Source: Corynebacterium tuscaniense (lineage in GTDB: Bacteria; Actinomycetota; Actinomycetes; Mycobacteriales; Mycobacteriaceae). Taken from it: a DNA stretch of 64,000 bases. Shown here piece by piece: positions 18,630-28,511 of this stretch. A model generated the notes under the pieces. It saw only the letters and a list, made by a program, of their open reading frames with translations. It searched no databases and was not told the origin of the DNA. The position numbers were made by a program, and so were the translations under genes. The stretch covers positions 52,942 through 116,941 of the forward strand of contig NZ_VXKH01000003.1 of NCBI RefSeq assembly GCF_008693065.1. Reading direction: 5' to 3'. Each line of letters starts with the position of its first letter. The stretch's first letter is position 1.

Positions 18630-18647
18630 ATTGAAAGTGTATTGAAA
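18630..18647. promoter_or_regulatory. Direct repeat upstream of the metal efflux gene
   Basis: ATTGAAA at 18630-18636 and 18641-18647, 11 bases apart (one helical turn), about 30-45 bases before the start codon. A metal-responsive regulator site is a reasonable guess; I could not match it to a known box with certainty. Confidence 0.35.
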
Positions 18648-18828
18648 ATAGGGTGACCTAAGCCAAGACCCTCATGAAGCCTAGTCACCTGCTTGGTCGC
18701 CGATTCATGCGTTCATTACACACGACACAGCACACATCCAAAATGAAAAGAAAACCTCATTTGAACCAAAAACTTGTTAGCGTGGACAACCGATTACTAA
18801 ATACAGCTTTAGGAAGGTAGACCGACCA

Positions 18829-19281
18829 ATGACTAAGCACAACGATCCGACCAAGTTTGAGTACGGTGGCTCGCTTAACGACGAAACGCGGATCCAGGAT
18901 CCGATTCTGACGGAAGATACCCGCACCGCGTCGATCCCGCTTGCCACCGGTGCGGACTACGCCGAGAGCTCCACCGGCACTAACACCAACGGTGGTGGCT
19001 GGTGGAAGTGGCTGCTCGGTGCCATCGCTCTGGCACTTCTGGGCTGGCTGATCTGGGCGCTGGTCACTGGTTCCGGTGAGCAGTCCTCGACGGAGCCGTC
19101 CACCACCATCGTGGGCACCACGACCATCAACGTGACCACAACCGTCGCCCCTGCTGAAGACGCGCCGGAACCGGCTCAAGATGTGCCAGGAGATAGCGCT
19201 CCTGCTGAAGATGCGCCAGCCCCGGTTGAAGAAGCCCCGGCACCAGCACCAGCCGAGGAAGCACCGGCGTCGGCAAACTAG
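18829..19281 (+). CDS. Membrane-anchored protein with Ala/Pro/Glu-rich outer tail
   Basis: 150 aa. Cytosolic N-terminus of about 55 residues, one TM helix (WWKWLLGAIALALLGWLIWAL, about 57-78), then an outside Ser/Thr-rich stretch and a low-complexity tail with repeated AEDAP and EEAPAP units. ATG preceded by AGGAAGG. No enzymatic domain; the tail length suggests spanning into the cell wall. Followed by a terminator, so a single-gene unit. Family not recognised. Confidence 0.75.
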   Translation: MTKHNDPTKFEYGGSLNDETRIQDPILTEDTRTASIPLATGADYAESSTGTNTNGGGWWKWLLGAIALALLGWLIWALVTGSGEQSSTEPSTTIVGTTTINVTTTVAPAEDAPEPAQDVPGDSAPAEDAPAPVEEAPAPAPAEEAPASAN

Positions 19282-19298
19282 CCACCACACTTTGGCGG

Positions 19299-19336
19299 CC
19301 CCGAAGGAGATCCACGCCCCTTCGGGTCCGTTTTGC
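19299..19336 (+). terminator. Hairpin terminator after the membrane-anchored protein
   Basis: CCCGAAGG (19300-19307) and CCTTCGGG (19319-19326) with an 11-base loop, followed by TCCGTTTTG. Confidence 0.8.
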
Positions 19337-19556
19337 TATGCACTAACCCAAGCGCGAGCACTTCATTGAATTCGATCCGAGGCACGTGGTCGAGATACAC
19401 GAGCAGTGGGAGCACCTATTCATCTGGCTACAACAAGTCCTAAAACTGTGAAAGAACTCATATTCCGCGGGAACACTTCCTGAAGTTCTGTTTACCAGCA
19501 GGTTAAAGACCTAGCTTCCCCTGCGCTAATGCTGAGAATGGGCGTACAGTTAAAGT

Positions 19557-20789
19557 ATGTCCACCAAAATAGATAGTGCCAGGAAAATTTTGGGGGACCT
19601 CGCGTCCACCCGATCAAACCGCGAAGAGTTGTACAAGTATTTCCACCAGCACCCTGAGCTGTCCATGCAGGAGCGTGGCACCGCAGATCGCATTGTTCAA
19701 GAACTCGAAGCTTCGGGCATATCCACCACCCGCATCGGGGAAACAGGCGTTCTTGCCACCATTGAAAACGGTGCCGGCCCAACCGTAGCCATGCGCGCTG
19801 ATATTGATGCGCTGCCGGTGAAAGAAGTGTCCGGCAAAGATTACGCCTCCACAGCAACGCAGCTTGATGAGAAATCCGGTACCGAGGTTCCCGTCGCCCA
19901 CGCCTGTGGGCACGACTTCCACCTCATGTCGCTGATCACAGCGCTGCAGGCATTCAACGCCCACAAAGATGAATGGTCAGGGACCTTCATCGGTGTCTTC
20001 CAACCCGCTGAAGAAACCGCCGAGGGTGCCCGCGCCATGCTGGACGCAGACCTCAAAGACGTCATACCCCGGCCGGATGTCTACCTTGGCCAACACGTGC
20101 TCGCCAGCTTGCCGTGCGGTTACGTAGGCACGCGTCCGGGCCCTGTGCTTTCCTCCGCTTTCTCAGTGAAGGTTGTCGTGCACGGCAAAGGCTCCCACGG
20201 ATCCATGCCAGAACTTGGTGTTGACCCAGTTGTTCTGGCCTCCACCATCGTGATGCGCCTGCAGACTATTGTCTCGCGTGAAGTGGCAGCCAAAGAGACT
20301 GCGGTGGTGACCGTAGGAGCGATCCATGCAGGAACTAAGTCCAACATCATCACGGATTCTGCGGAACTGCTCATCAACACCCGCGCTTACAACAGCGCAG
20401 TAAGCGAGCACCTCAAAGAAGCCATCGAACGCATCGTTCGTGCAGAGTGTGTTGCGGCACGCAGCCCACAAGAGCCCGAATTCACCTACTACGACCGCTA
20501 CCCGCTCACCGACAACGACGGGGATACCACCGCTACTGTGCGCGAGGCCTTCGACGCATACTTTGGCGATGAGGCCTGCGACCTCGATGCAGTTCCCGCC
20601 TCCGAGGATTTCTCCATCATCCCTGATGCGCTCGGTGTGCCCTACACCTACTGGGGTCTCGGTGGCTTCGCCGACTTGAGCAAAGCCGTGGGGAACCACA
20701 ATCCTGCTTTCGCACCAGACCTCCAACCCACCCTTGATCGCGGCGCTGAGGCAATTGTTGTTGCGGCATCCGCATGGCTGACCAAGTAA
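19557..20789 (+). CDS. M20D-family amidohydrolase / aminoacylase
   Basis: 410 aa. Metal-dependent amidohydrolase removing acyl groups from amino acid amides (hippurate hydrolase, AmiA, N-acyl-amino acid aminoacylase type). Metal-site motifs are intact: HACGHDFHLMSL, FQPAEETAEGARAML, GQHVLASLPCGYVGTRPGP and VPASEDFSI. ATG start 6 bases after TACAGT (19545-19550), leaderless. It is followed at 10 bases by an MFS exporter/importer gene, so the substrate or product is probably transported by the partner. Skin corynebacteria use a related aminoacylase on sweat conjugates; that is only an analogy here. Confidence 0.85.
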   Translation: MSTKIDSARKILGDLASTRSNREELYKYFHQHPELSMQERGTADRIVQELEASGISTTRIGETGVLATIENGAGPTVAMRADIDALPVKEVSGKDYASTATQLDEKSGTEVPVAHACGHDFHLMSLITALQAFNAHKDEWSGTFIGVFQPAEETAEGARAMLDADLKDVIPRPDVYLGQHVLASLPCGYVGTRPGPVLSSAFSVKVVVHGKGSHGSMPELGVDPVVLASTIVMRLQTIVSREVAAKETAVVTVGAIHAGTKSNIITDSAELLINTRAYNSAVSEHLKEAIERIVRAECVAARSPQEPEFTYYDRYPLTDNDGDTTATVREAFDAYFGDEACDLDAVPASEDFSIIPDALGVPYTYWGLGGFADLSKAVGNHNPAFAPDLQPTLDRGAEAIVVAASAWLTK

Positions 20790-20799
20790 GGAGTCCATG

Positions 20800-22422
20800 A
20801 TGTCAACACCAATACAATCAGTCCAAAAAGCCAAAGAGTTCAAAGGTAATGATTCTGCTCTCCTCGGCATCGTCCTTGCCGTGATCACCTTCTGGCTTTT
20901 TGCTCAAACCACACTGAATATCGGCCCGGCGATGGGCCAAGACATCGGCACCCCTCCCGCCGTGATGAACATCGCCATCTCCCTGTCAGCATTGTTCTCT
21001 GGCATGTTCATCGTCGTCGCCGGTGGATTCGCTGATCGCATCGGACGTGTCCGGTTGACCGACATCGGTAACATCCTAGGCATCACCGGTTCTTTGCTCG
21101 TCGGTTTGGCAATCACCGGCGGCGTTGGCAATGCGATGCTCATCATTGGCCGCATCCTGCAGGGCGTCTCAGCCGCATGCATCATGCCCGCAACGATGGC
21201 ACTGCTCAAGACCTACTGGCAAGGTGCTGATCGCCAGCGTGCCGTGTCCATGTGGTCAATTGGTTCCTGGGGTGGCTCCGGCCTGGCTGCTATCTTCGGT
21301 GGATTCATGGCCTCCACGCCCCTTGGATGGCGCTCCATCTTCATTATCAGCGCACTGATCTCTGCGGCCTCTATCCTGCTCATGCGTCAGATTCCGGAGG
21401 ATGCTCCGGCGAAAGACTCTGGCGCAAAGACCGATGTGCCCGGCATCATCACCCTGGCAACGTTTGTGCTGACCCTGCTGCTAGTGGTCACCCAAGGCGC
21501 AAACATTGGTTGGACCAGCTGGATTACCTGGACGCTGTTGGCAGTATCCATCCTCTCGCTGACCGCCTTCATCCGCGTAGAAAACCACAGTGAGGCGCCC
21601 CTGGTGGACTTCTCCCTGTTCAAAAACCCCGTGTTCACCGGTGCCACGATTTCAAACCTGATGATCAACGCAACCGCTGGCCTCATCCCCGTCACGCTGT
21701 GGGTCCTGCAGGATGCTGCTGATCTAGATGCTGCAAAGGCTGGCTATTACACGCTGGGTTACGCGATCTTCATTATCGGCTTCATCCGTGTCGGTGAAAA
21801 ACTCCTTCAGAAGTTCGGTGCAAAGAAGCCGATGATGTGGGGCGCGATGATCGTCATCGTCTCTATCGTTCTGCTTATGGGCACCAATGTGATGACGCAG
21901 ACTTATCTCATCCTGGCGATCATCGCCTTCAGTCTGTTTGGTCTGGGCCTAGCTTTCTACGCCACCCCGTCGACTGACGCAGCACTGAGTGCCCTTCCGG
22001 ATGACAAGGCTGGTGCAGGCTCCGGTGTGTACAAGATGGCATCTTCCCTCGGTGCCGCTTTTGGCGCCGCAATCCCGACGACTATCTACACCGTCATGTC
22101 CTCCTCGGATTCCGTCCTGCTGGGCAATGCACTCGAGTTTTCGGGCCGCCAGGACAACGCTGTTGTTCGTGAAGCAGCGATGTTCGGTCTGGGCGCAACG
22201 CTGATCATGGCGCTGATCGCACTTTGCTCGATTATCCTGTTCGTGCCCGGTGACGCTGGCAGCAAGAAGTCTGACAAGGCACCCACCAAGGCCACGGAGC
22301 TTCTGGCTGCTGCCGAGGAAGAAATCGCAGCCGCCGAGGAAAAGATTGCAAAGGCGCAAGAAGAAGCCCGTCTTGCCCGTCAACGCTACAAGGAAGCGCA
22401 AGAAGCACTCGCCAACGAGTAG
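20800..22422 (+). CDS. MFS transporter (DHA2/EmrB-like) with coiled-coil tail
   Basis: 540 aa, about 14 TM helices. MFS motif A-like FADRIGRVRLTDIG after TM2 and motif C-type region around GGSGLAAIFGGFMAS. The last about 45 residues form a highly charged Ala/Glu/Lys heptad helix (TELLAAAEEEIAAAEEKIA...), unusual for the family. ATG at 20800 is chosen over 20797 because AAGGAG then stands 6 bases away. Second gene of the amidohydrolase operon; closed by a hairpin terminator. Substrate unknown. Confidence 0.85.
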   Translation: MSTPIQSVQKAKEFKGNDSALLGIVLAVITFWLFAQTTLNIGPAMGQDIGTPPAVMNIAISLSALFSGMFIVVAGGFADRIGRVRLTDIGNILGITGSLLVGLAITGGVGNAMLIIGRILQGVSAACIMPATMALLKTYWQGADRQRAVSMWSIGSWGGSGLAAIFGGFMASTPLGWRSIFIISALISAASILLMRQIPEDAPAKDSGAKTDVPGIITLATFVLTLLLVVTQGANIGWTSWITWTLLAVSILSLTAFIRVENHSEAPLVDFSLFKNPVFTGATISNLMINATAGLIPVTLWVLQDAADLDAAKAGYYTLGYAIFIIGFIRVGEKLLQKFGAKKPMMWGAMIVIVSIVLLMGTNVMTQTYLILAIIAFSLFGLGLAFYATPSTDAALSALPDDKAGAGSGVYKMASSLGAAFGAAIPTTIYTVMSSSDSVLLGNALEFSGRQDNAVVREAAMFGLGATLIMALIALCSIILFVPGDAGSKKSDKAPTKATELLAAAEEEIAAAEEKIAKAQEEARLARQRYKEAQEALANE

Positions 22423-22441
22423 TGTTCTTCCCTTGCACCTC

Positions 22442-22485
22442 TCCCCCACTGGCTGGACTGAAACATCAGTTTTACCAGTGGGGGA
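22442..22485 (+). terminator. Terminator of the amidohydrolase-MFS operon
   Basis: Perfect 11-bp inverted repeat TCCCCCACTGG (22442-22452) and CCAGTGGGGGA (22475-22485), followed by ACTCTTATGTT. Confidence 0.7.
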
Positions 22486-22515
22486 ACTCTTATGTTGTAG
22501 GGGTATAGGAATGAG

Positions 22516-22563
22516 AAAACCGCCTAGAACTATCCGGTTTCAACCCGGGTTCCAGGCGGTTTA
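22516..22563 (-). terminator. Terminator of ilvBNC
   Basis: AAACCGCC (22517-22524) pairs with GGCGGTTT (22555-22562), extended by imperfect pairing inside (TAGAAC with GTTCCA). It follows the ilvC stop on the minus strand and stands back to back with the terminator of the convergent operon. Confidence 0.75.
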
Positions 22564-22591
22564 TATTTGCCACGAAGTGTGGCTGGACCGT

Positions 22592-23638
<1,047 letters not shown>

Positions 23639-23674
23639 CTAGTCGCACGTCCCACTATACGGGACAATCGTCTA

Positions 23675-23685
23675 ACTATGTGAGA
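23675..23685 (-). promoter_or_regulatory. LtbR-like half-site upstream of ilvC
   Basis: ACTATGTGAGA is identical to 11 bases of the right arm of the operator at 1551-1587. A TATAGT -10-like box lies at 23653-23658 on the minus strand. A second full arm is not present, so binding is only a suggestion. Confidence 0.35.
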
Positions 23686-23706
23686 CGGGGGTGAGAAATT
23701 TGTGAG

Positions 23707-24234
23707 CTACTTGGACGGCGCCAGCGTCTTCGGGCCACGATTGAGCGCCACGCGGCCGGACTGAACCAGCTCACGGATACCAAAGGGCTCCAAGACATCC
23801 AGCAGAGCACGCAGCTTGCTTGACGTGCCGGTCGCCTCAATCACCACGGAATCCGGCGCAACATCCACAACGCGGGCACGGAAGATGTTCGCCGCATCCA
23901 CAACCTGCGGACGGTTGCTGTTGTTGGCGTTCACCTTCACCAACATGAGCGAACGCGCAACGGTGGACTCCTCCTCCAGGCGCAAAACCTTGAGCACGTT
24001 CACGAGCTTGTTCAGCTGTTTGGTGATCTGCTCCACCGCGTGCTCAGAAGCATCGACCACGACGGTGATGCGGTGGATGCCCGGGGTCTCCGTTTTTGCG
24101 GAGGTCAAGGACACAAGGTTGAAACCACGGCGCGTAAACATCGCAGTCACACGGGTGATGATGCCTTCGACGTCCTGAACCAGCACGGACAGGACGCTAC
24201 GAGTCACGTCGTCATAAAGATGATTAGTAGTCAT
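23707..24234 (-). CDS. ilvN: Acetolactate synthase small (regulatory) subunit
   Basis: 175 aa. N-terminal ACT domain (LVQDVEGIITRVTAMFTRRGFN) that senses valine, and the C-terminal ALS small-subunit domain (ANIFRARVVDVAPDSVVIEATG, LEPFGIRELVQSGRVAL). It begins 2 bases after ilvB ends, so the subunits are made from the same mRNA in a coupled way. Confidence 0.97.
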   Translation of the reverse strand: MTTNHLYDDVTRSVLSVLVQDVEGIITRVTAMFTRRGFNLVSLTSAKTETPGIHRITVVVDASEHAVEQITKQLNKLVNVLKVLRLEEESTVARSLMLVKVNANNSNRPQVVDAANIFRARVVDVAPDSVVIEATGTSSKLRALLDVLEPFGIRELVQSGRVALNRGPKTLAPSK

Positions 24235-24236
24235 GC

Positions 24237-26102
24237 TTAGTTCTCCTCAGCCGCGTTAGTGGAGTTGGTGGTGTCGGTGTCATCATCAATCGCATCAGCG
24301 ATCGTCTCGTGGATATCTGCGGGGGTTTCGCCGGCTGAAATCTCTTCGTCGAAAAGCGGGCGCAGATCGCGCGCGTACTGGATCTCGGAGTTCGAGCTGC
24401 CAGCAGCAATCATTGGCCAGACTTGTGCGTCCTCCCCCACGACGAAGTCAATGACGACTGGACGGTCATTGATCTCGCGGGCACGCTTGATGGCCGGCAA
24501 GACCTCTTCTTCCGTGGTCACACGGATAGCTTCAGCCCCCAGTGCCGTAGCCAGACCCAGGAAGTCCGGAACATACGTGGTGTCCTGACGGAGCTTCGTG
24601 TGTGAATAGTGGCCATCGTAGAACAGAGTCTGCCACTGGCGCACCATGCCCAGGTTGCCGTTATTGATCAAGGCAACCTTGAAGGGGAAGCCTTCCACGG
24701 CAGCCGTGGTGATCTCCTGGTTGGTCATCTGGAAGCAACCATCACCGTCAATCGCCCACACCTCCTTGTCCGGGCAACCAGCCTTGGCGCCGAGGGCTGC
24801 CGGAACAGCAAAGCCCATGGTGCCCAATCCGCCGGAGTTGAGCCAGGTGCGCGGGTGCTCGAAGTCGAGGAACTGTGCGGACCACATTTGGTGCTGGCCA
24901 ACACCAGCAACAAAGACCGCGCCAGGCCCCACTTCCTTGGACAGGGTCTCGATAACGAACTGCGGGGACAGCGTCCCATCTGCGTGCTTTTCGTAGCCAC
25001 GCGGGAAACGCTTCTTCATGTCGCCGAGGTAGTCCATCCACTCGCTAATCTGCGGGGTGGAAATCTTCTTGCCCTTCTTGAAGGTCTCAGCGAGCTGGCT
25101 AATGACCTCCCGCGCATCACCTACGATCGGCACATCAGCAACGCGGATCTTACTAATCTCGGCAGGGTCCACATCAGCGTGAATAACCTTGGCGTCTGGG
25201 GCAAAGTACTCCGGGTCACCCGTCACACGATCATCAAAACGCGCGCCCAGGGTAATCAGAAGGTCTGCCTTCTGCAGCGCGGCGACAGCAGGAACCGTGC
25301 CATGCATGCCCGGCATACCCATGTACTGCGGGTGGTGCGAGGGGAATGCGCCGAGAGCCATAAGCGTGGTCACAACCGGAAGGCCGGTCAGCTCTGCAAA
25401 CTCACGCAGCTCCTTAGCCGCGTTGGCCTTGATAATGCCGCCGCCAGCGTAGATGACCGGCCGCTCCGCCTCCGCAATCATCTTCGCAGCCTGGGTGATC
25501 TGACGGTTGTGCGGTTTTGTGGTCGGCTTGTACCCCGGCAGGTCCACAACCGGTGGCCATACAAAGTCCAGTTCAGCGTTCTGGATATCCTTGGGAAAGT
25601 CCACGAGGACCGGGCCAGGGCGCCCAGTGGAAGCAAGATGGAACGCCTCAGCCAAAGCCTTTGGAATGTCCTCTACGCGAGCGACCATGATGTTGTGCTT
25701 TGTAATCGGCATAGTGATGCCGCGGATGTCTGCTTCCTGGAACGCATCAGTACCCAGTAGAGAAGTACCCACCTGGCCGGTGATGGCCACGATGGGAACC
25801 GAGTCCAAATAAGCATCCGCCAGGGCGGTGACGAGGTTGGTTGCGCCCGGGCCCGACGTGGCCAGGCACACGCCGACCTTCCCGGAAGCAAGCGCGTACC
25901 CCTCAGCCGCGTGTCCGGCACCTTGCTCGTGGCGCACAAGGACGTGGCGCAACTTCTTGGCGGCAAACAGGGCGTCATATAGCGGAAGCACCGCTCCCCC
26001 TGGAATACCGAAAACAATGTCCGTGCCGAGCTCCTCAAGACTGCGGACGATCGCCTCCGCACCTGTCATGTGTTCGGGCTGCTTTTTCTGTGACGCTGCC
26101 AC
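24237..26102 (-). CDS. ilvB: Acetolactate synthase large (catalytic) subunit
   Basis: 621 aa. ThDP-dependent: catalytic Glu in [15 protein letters not shown], ThDP/Mg motif [12 protein letters not shown]...NNGNLGM. First committed step for valine, isoleucine and leucine. Start GTG at 26102 with AAGGAG at 26115-26120. The C-terminus carries an acidic Asp/Thr/Asn tail. Upstream are an attenuator and a leader peptide gene, so expression is controlled by charged branched-chain tRNA levels. Confidence 0.97.
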   Translation of the reverse strand: MAASQKKQPEHMTGAEAIVRSLEELGTDIVFGIPGGAVLPLYDALFAAKKLRHVLVRHEQGAGHAAEGYALASGKVGVCLATSGPGATNLVTALADAYLDSVPIVAITGQVGTSLLGTDAFQEADIRGITMPITKHNIMVARVEDIPKALAEAFHLASTGRPGPVLVDFPKDIQNAELDFVWPPVVDLPGYKPTTKPHNRQITQAAKMIAEAERPVIYAGGGIIKANAAKELREFAELTGLPVVTTLMALGAFPSHHPQYMGMPGMHGTVPAVAALQKADLLITLGARFDDRVTGDPEYFAPDAKVIHADVDPAEISKIRVADVPIVGDAREVISQLAETFKKGKKISTPQISEWMDYLGDMKKRFPRGYEKHADGTLSPQFVIETLSKEVGPGAVFVAGVGQHQMWSAQFLDFEHPRTWLNSGGLGTMGFAVPAALGAKAGCPDKEVWAIDGDGCFQMTNQEITTAAVEGFPFKVALINNGNLGMVRQWQTLFYDGHYSHTKLRQDTTYVPDFLGLATALGAEAIRVTTEEEVLPAIKRAREINDRPVVIDFVVGEDAQVWPMIAAGSSNSEIQYARDLRPLFDEEISAGETPADIHETIADAIDDDTDTTNSTNAAEEN

Positions 26103-26190
26103 TATTCCCTCAAACTCCTTATGTGAGGCCTTTTCGGTGTTTTACCAGACTAAATCACGCCATCCTGCGGGCGTGATCTAGGGGTGACCA

Positions 26191-26221
26191 ACAACAAAGC
26201 CCCCGCTTTGTTGGCGGGGGC
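26191..26221 (-). terminator. ilvBNC attenuator terminator
   Basis: On the minus strand GCCCCCGC (26221-26214), 7-base loop, GCGGGGGC (26206-26199), then TTTGTTGTTGG. It stands between the leader peptide stop and ilvB, the arrangement of a transcription attenuator. A second hairpin (ATCACGCC with GGCGTGAT, 26152-26177) follows. Confidence 0.88.
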
Positions 26222-26271
26222 GCTTGTTGTAATTGACCGTTTGTGAAACCGGCTCTGGTGCTACGAGAGCA

Positions 26272-26322
26272 TCAGTCACGCGAAGCGCCGTGAGGTACCA
26301 CTACTAGGCCAATCAAAGTCAT
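26272..26322 (-). CDS. ilvB leader peptide
   Basis: 16 aa, MTLIGLVVVPHGASRD, with one Ile, two Leu and three consecutive Val codons, as expected for attenuation by valine, leucine and isoleucine. The ATG lies 7 bases after the -10 box, so the leader mRNA would begin at the start codon with no ribosome site; leaderless leader-peptide synthesis is known for C. glutamicum ilvBNC, whose peptide has a very similar core. An in-frame ATG at 26334 would overlap the -10 box and is rejected. Confidence 0.88.
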   Translation of the reverse strand: MTLIGLVVVPHGASRD

Positions 26323-26329
26323 GCCGAAG

Positions 26330-26335
26330 ATCATA
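26330..26335 (-). promoter_or_regulatory. -10 box of ilvBNC
   Basis: TATGAT on the minus strand, 7 bases before the leader peptide ATG. A weak -35 (CTGAGA) lies 18 bases upstream. Confidence 0.7.
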
Positions 26336-26385
26336 CACAATTCCCCAGCACTTTCTCAGCGATTTCGCGCTAACCTAGCTGTGCT

Positions 26386-27948
26386 ATGCCGTTTTCACTG
26401 ATTCTTGACCAGGTGTGGCGTTGGCTCGCCGATACTGGAATTAACCTGGCCCTCCTGCTTGTCCTTGCCTTCCTGGTTCCACGTGCTGGCCGTTTGGCCA
26501 ACCGGTATGTGGAACGTCAGGTGGCTGAATCTAAAGACACGAACGAGGGGAAGACCTCCCTGGCGCTCGCCGGTGTGGGCATTTATATCGTCCAGCTGGT
26601 CGCCTACTTCCTCATTCTCGTTTTCTTCCTCCAACAGCTTGGCTTCTCCCTCGCCGGCGCTGCTATTCCCGCCACTGTGGTCTCTGCCGCGATTGGTTTT
26701 GGTTCGCAGCAAATCATCGCTGACTTCGTCGCGGGCTTTTTCATTCTCACGGAGAAGCAATACGGCGTGGGGGACCTAGTCACATTCAAAGGCAATGGCA
26801 TTGATGTCACCGGTGACGTCATCCAAATCACCATGCGCGCCACTCAGGTCCGCACCCTCGAGCAATACACGGTGACCATTCCGAACTCCGCAGCACAGGT
26901 TTGCATCAACAACTCGAACCACTGGTCGCGCGCCCTTGTGGAAGTCCCCGTTCCACTACTCGGCTCACATGACACCGAAGAAGTCATCACCCGTGCAGAA
27001 GCAGCTGCACGTCGTGCGATTTCGGAGCCGGATATTGTTCCGCTCATCCAAGGCGATCTGCTGTGCCAGCCAGGCACAGACCTCAACCCGCCAAACACGG
27101 TAGGCATGCCATGGACACTGGATATCCGCTTCATGGTGCGATGCAGCCCCGGCGATCAGTTCCCCATCGAGCGCGCAATTCGTGTGTATATCCTCGATGA
27201 ATTCTTTGATGAGTACGGCTCAGCTGCTGCCATGCCCGAGGCCCCGCTTTTCGACGCAAAAGATACCCGCACCACCGCTTTCACCCCTGCTTTCCTAACT
27301 CGGCGATACGCCTCCGAGTGGAACCAGTGGGAAGCAGAGGACAAAGAGGAAAGCGACAAAGAACACAAACCCATCCTCTCCCCCACACCTGAAACACAGG
27401 TAGAGGCAGAAGAAGCTGCACCAACGGAAACCCAGCGCACTGGCTTGTCCGCGGGTACACCAACGAAGACAGACAACACTGCCCCGGAGGATGATCCGGC
27501 GACAAAGGATAAAGCGCAGGCCGAGAAGGAAAGGCGCTACACCTTCGGCACTCTTGGCGGACGGATTCGGGCATCCACTGGAATGCTGATCTTGGTCTTC
27601 GCGGTGCTGCTCATTCTGCGTGGCTTGACGTTGTCTTCGGGAGAAGATAGCGAAAAGAACTCTGGAATCCTTGCCCCACCGCGCAATCCTGAGCCGTCGT
27701 CCATTGTTGAGACGCCACAGCCACAAACACAAACAACCCAGGCACCGGCACAAACTACGCACGCGACCCCCACCGCCACCGTAGAGTCCGCACCCAACTC
27801 CACTGTGCCCACGTCAGAGCCAACGGATGTACCGACGAGTAACCCTCAACAGCCAAGGCAGAACACACCGGAACAAGATGAACCGGCGCAGCAGCAGGGT
27901 GCGGGGCCGACCCAGGAATCGTCGATAAGCGAGCCCGCTCGGCCGTAA
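26386..27948 (+). CDS. mscCG: MscCG-type mechanosensitive channel, glutamate exporter
   Basis: 520 aa. MscS fold: TM helices near 10-32, 62-85 and 92-128 (the pore helix AAIPATVVSAAIGFGSQQII), then the beta domain (YGVGDLVTFKGNGIDVTG, TVTIPNSAAQV). Unlike ordinary MscS it continues with a charged linker, a fourth TM (MLILVFAVLLILRG, about 399-413) and a Thr/Pro/Gln-rich outer tail of about 105 residues. This extension is the hallmark of corynebacterial MscCG, which releases glutamate on membrane tension. ATG follows TAACCT (26371-26376). Divergent from ilvBNC, as in C. glutamicum. Confidence 0.93.
   Translation: MPFSLILDQVWRWLADTGINLALLLVLAFLVPRAGRLANRYVERQVAESKDTNEGKTSLALAGVGIYIVQLVAYFLILVFFLQQLGFSLAGAAIPATVVSAAIGFGSQQIIADFVAGFFILTEKQYGVGDLVTFKGNGIDVTGDVIQITMRATQVRTLEQYTVTIPNSAAQVCINNSNHWSRALVEVPVPLLGSHDTEEVITRAEAAARRAISEPDIVPLIQGDLLCQPGTDLNPPNTVGMPWTLDIRFMVRCSPGDQFPIERAIRVYILDEFFDEYGSAAAMPEAPLFDAKDTRTTAFTPAFLTRRYASEWNQWEAEDKEESDKEHKPILSPTPETQVEAEEAAPTETQRTGLSAGTPTKTDNTAPEDDPATKDKAQAEKERRYTFGTLGGRIRASTGMLILVFAVLLILRGLTLSSGEDSEKNSGILAPPRNPEPSSIVETPQPQTQTTQAPAQTTHATPTATVESAPNSTVPTSEPTDVPTSNPQQPRQNTPEQDEPAQQQGAGPTQESSISEPARP
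27920..27930 (-). repeat. 11-bp repeat copy near the 3' end of mscCG
   Basis: CGTCGATAAGC; in this gene it is read as Ser-Ile-Ser, a frame not used by the other genic copies. Confidence 0.8.
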
Positions 27949-27997
27949 CTTGGCGGTGACTGCCCAGCGTGACACCCAGTTGGATAGCATGACACCC

Positions 27998-28507
27998 ATG
28001 ACTTCTGTCGGCCGCACGTTCACTCCAGACCGCACCCACCTCCTCGCGGTGGGTTTGATGACAGGTATCGGGCTCATTGCTATCTCATGGGCACCGCTCT
28101 ACCTTGGCTGGGCCCTCATCTTCCCGGTGATCTTCACCATGTGGGTACTTAAGGCACGAACACATGTTGATGAGACTGGGATTGACATCACCTACCTCTT
28201 CCGCAAAAACGTAAAGATTCCATGGTATGAGTTCAAAGGCGTGTCTTTCCAAGGCATGAGCGCCAAAGCTGCCACCACAAATGGCAAAGAATTTCCCATG
28301 CCCGGAGTAACGTTCAATTCATTGCCGGAACTGTCTGAAGCCTCCCAAGGTCGCATCACCGACGTGATCACGGAAGCTGCTGAGGCAGCAGACGGAATGA
28401 TGGAAGTCACCGACACCGAAGGCAACTCAGTACTCATGACAAAGGAAGAGTACGAAGCCCACGCGCAAGAAAACGCGGATACAGAAGAACAAGCAGACAA
28501 GGAGTAA
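27998..28507 (+). CDS. PH-like domain membrane protein
   Basis: 169 aa. Two N-terminal TM helices ([35 protein letters not shown]) followed by a bacterial PH-like (bPH) domain ([22 protein letters not shown]) and an acidic tail. Start taken as ATG 27998, 7 bases after TAGCAT (27985-27990); ATG 27989 is also in frame. It precedes ilvD by 4 bases and is likely cotranscribed. Function unknown; the placement before ilvD is the same in C. glutamicum as far as I recall. Confidence 0.7.
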   Translation: MTSVGRTFTPDRTHLLAVGLMTGIGLIAISWAPLYLGWALIFPVIFTMWVLKARTHVDETGIDITYLFRKNVKIPWYEFKGVSFQGMSAKAATTNGKEFPMPGVTFNSLPELSEASQGRITDVITEAAEAADGMMEVTDTEGNSVLMTKEEYEAHAQENADTEEQADKE

Positions 28508-28511
28508 GCAC

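Noticed and set aside
19350..19446. Short frame encoding about 32 residues (EHFIEFDPRH...IWLQQVLKL) after a terminator
   Set aside because: Looks a little like a decayed protein remnant, but it has no start codon, is too short, and no family was recognised.
24609..25760. 383-codon plus-strand frame
   Set aside because: Antisense of ilvB, with unlikely amino acid composition.
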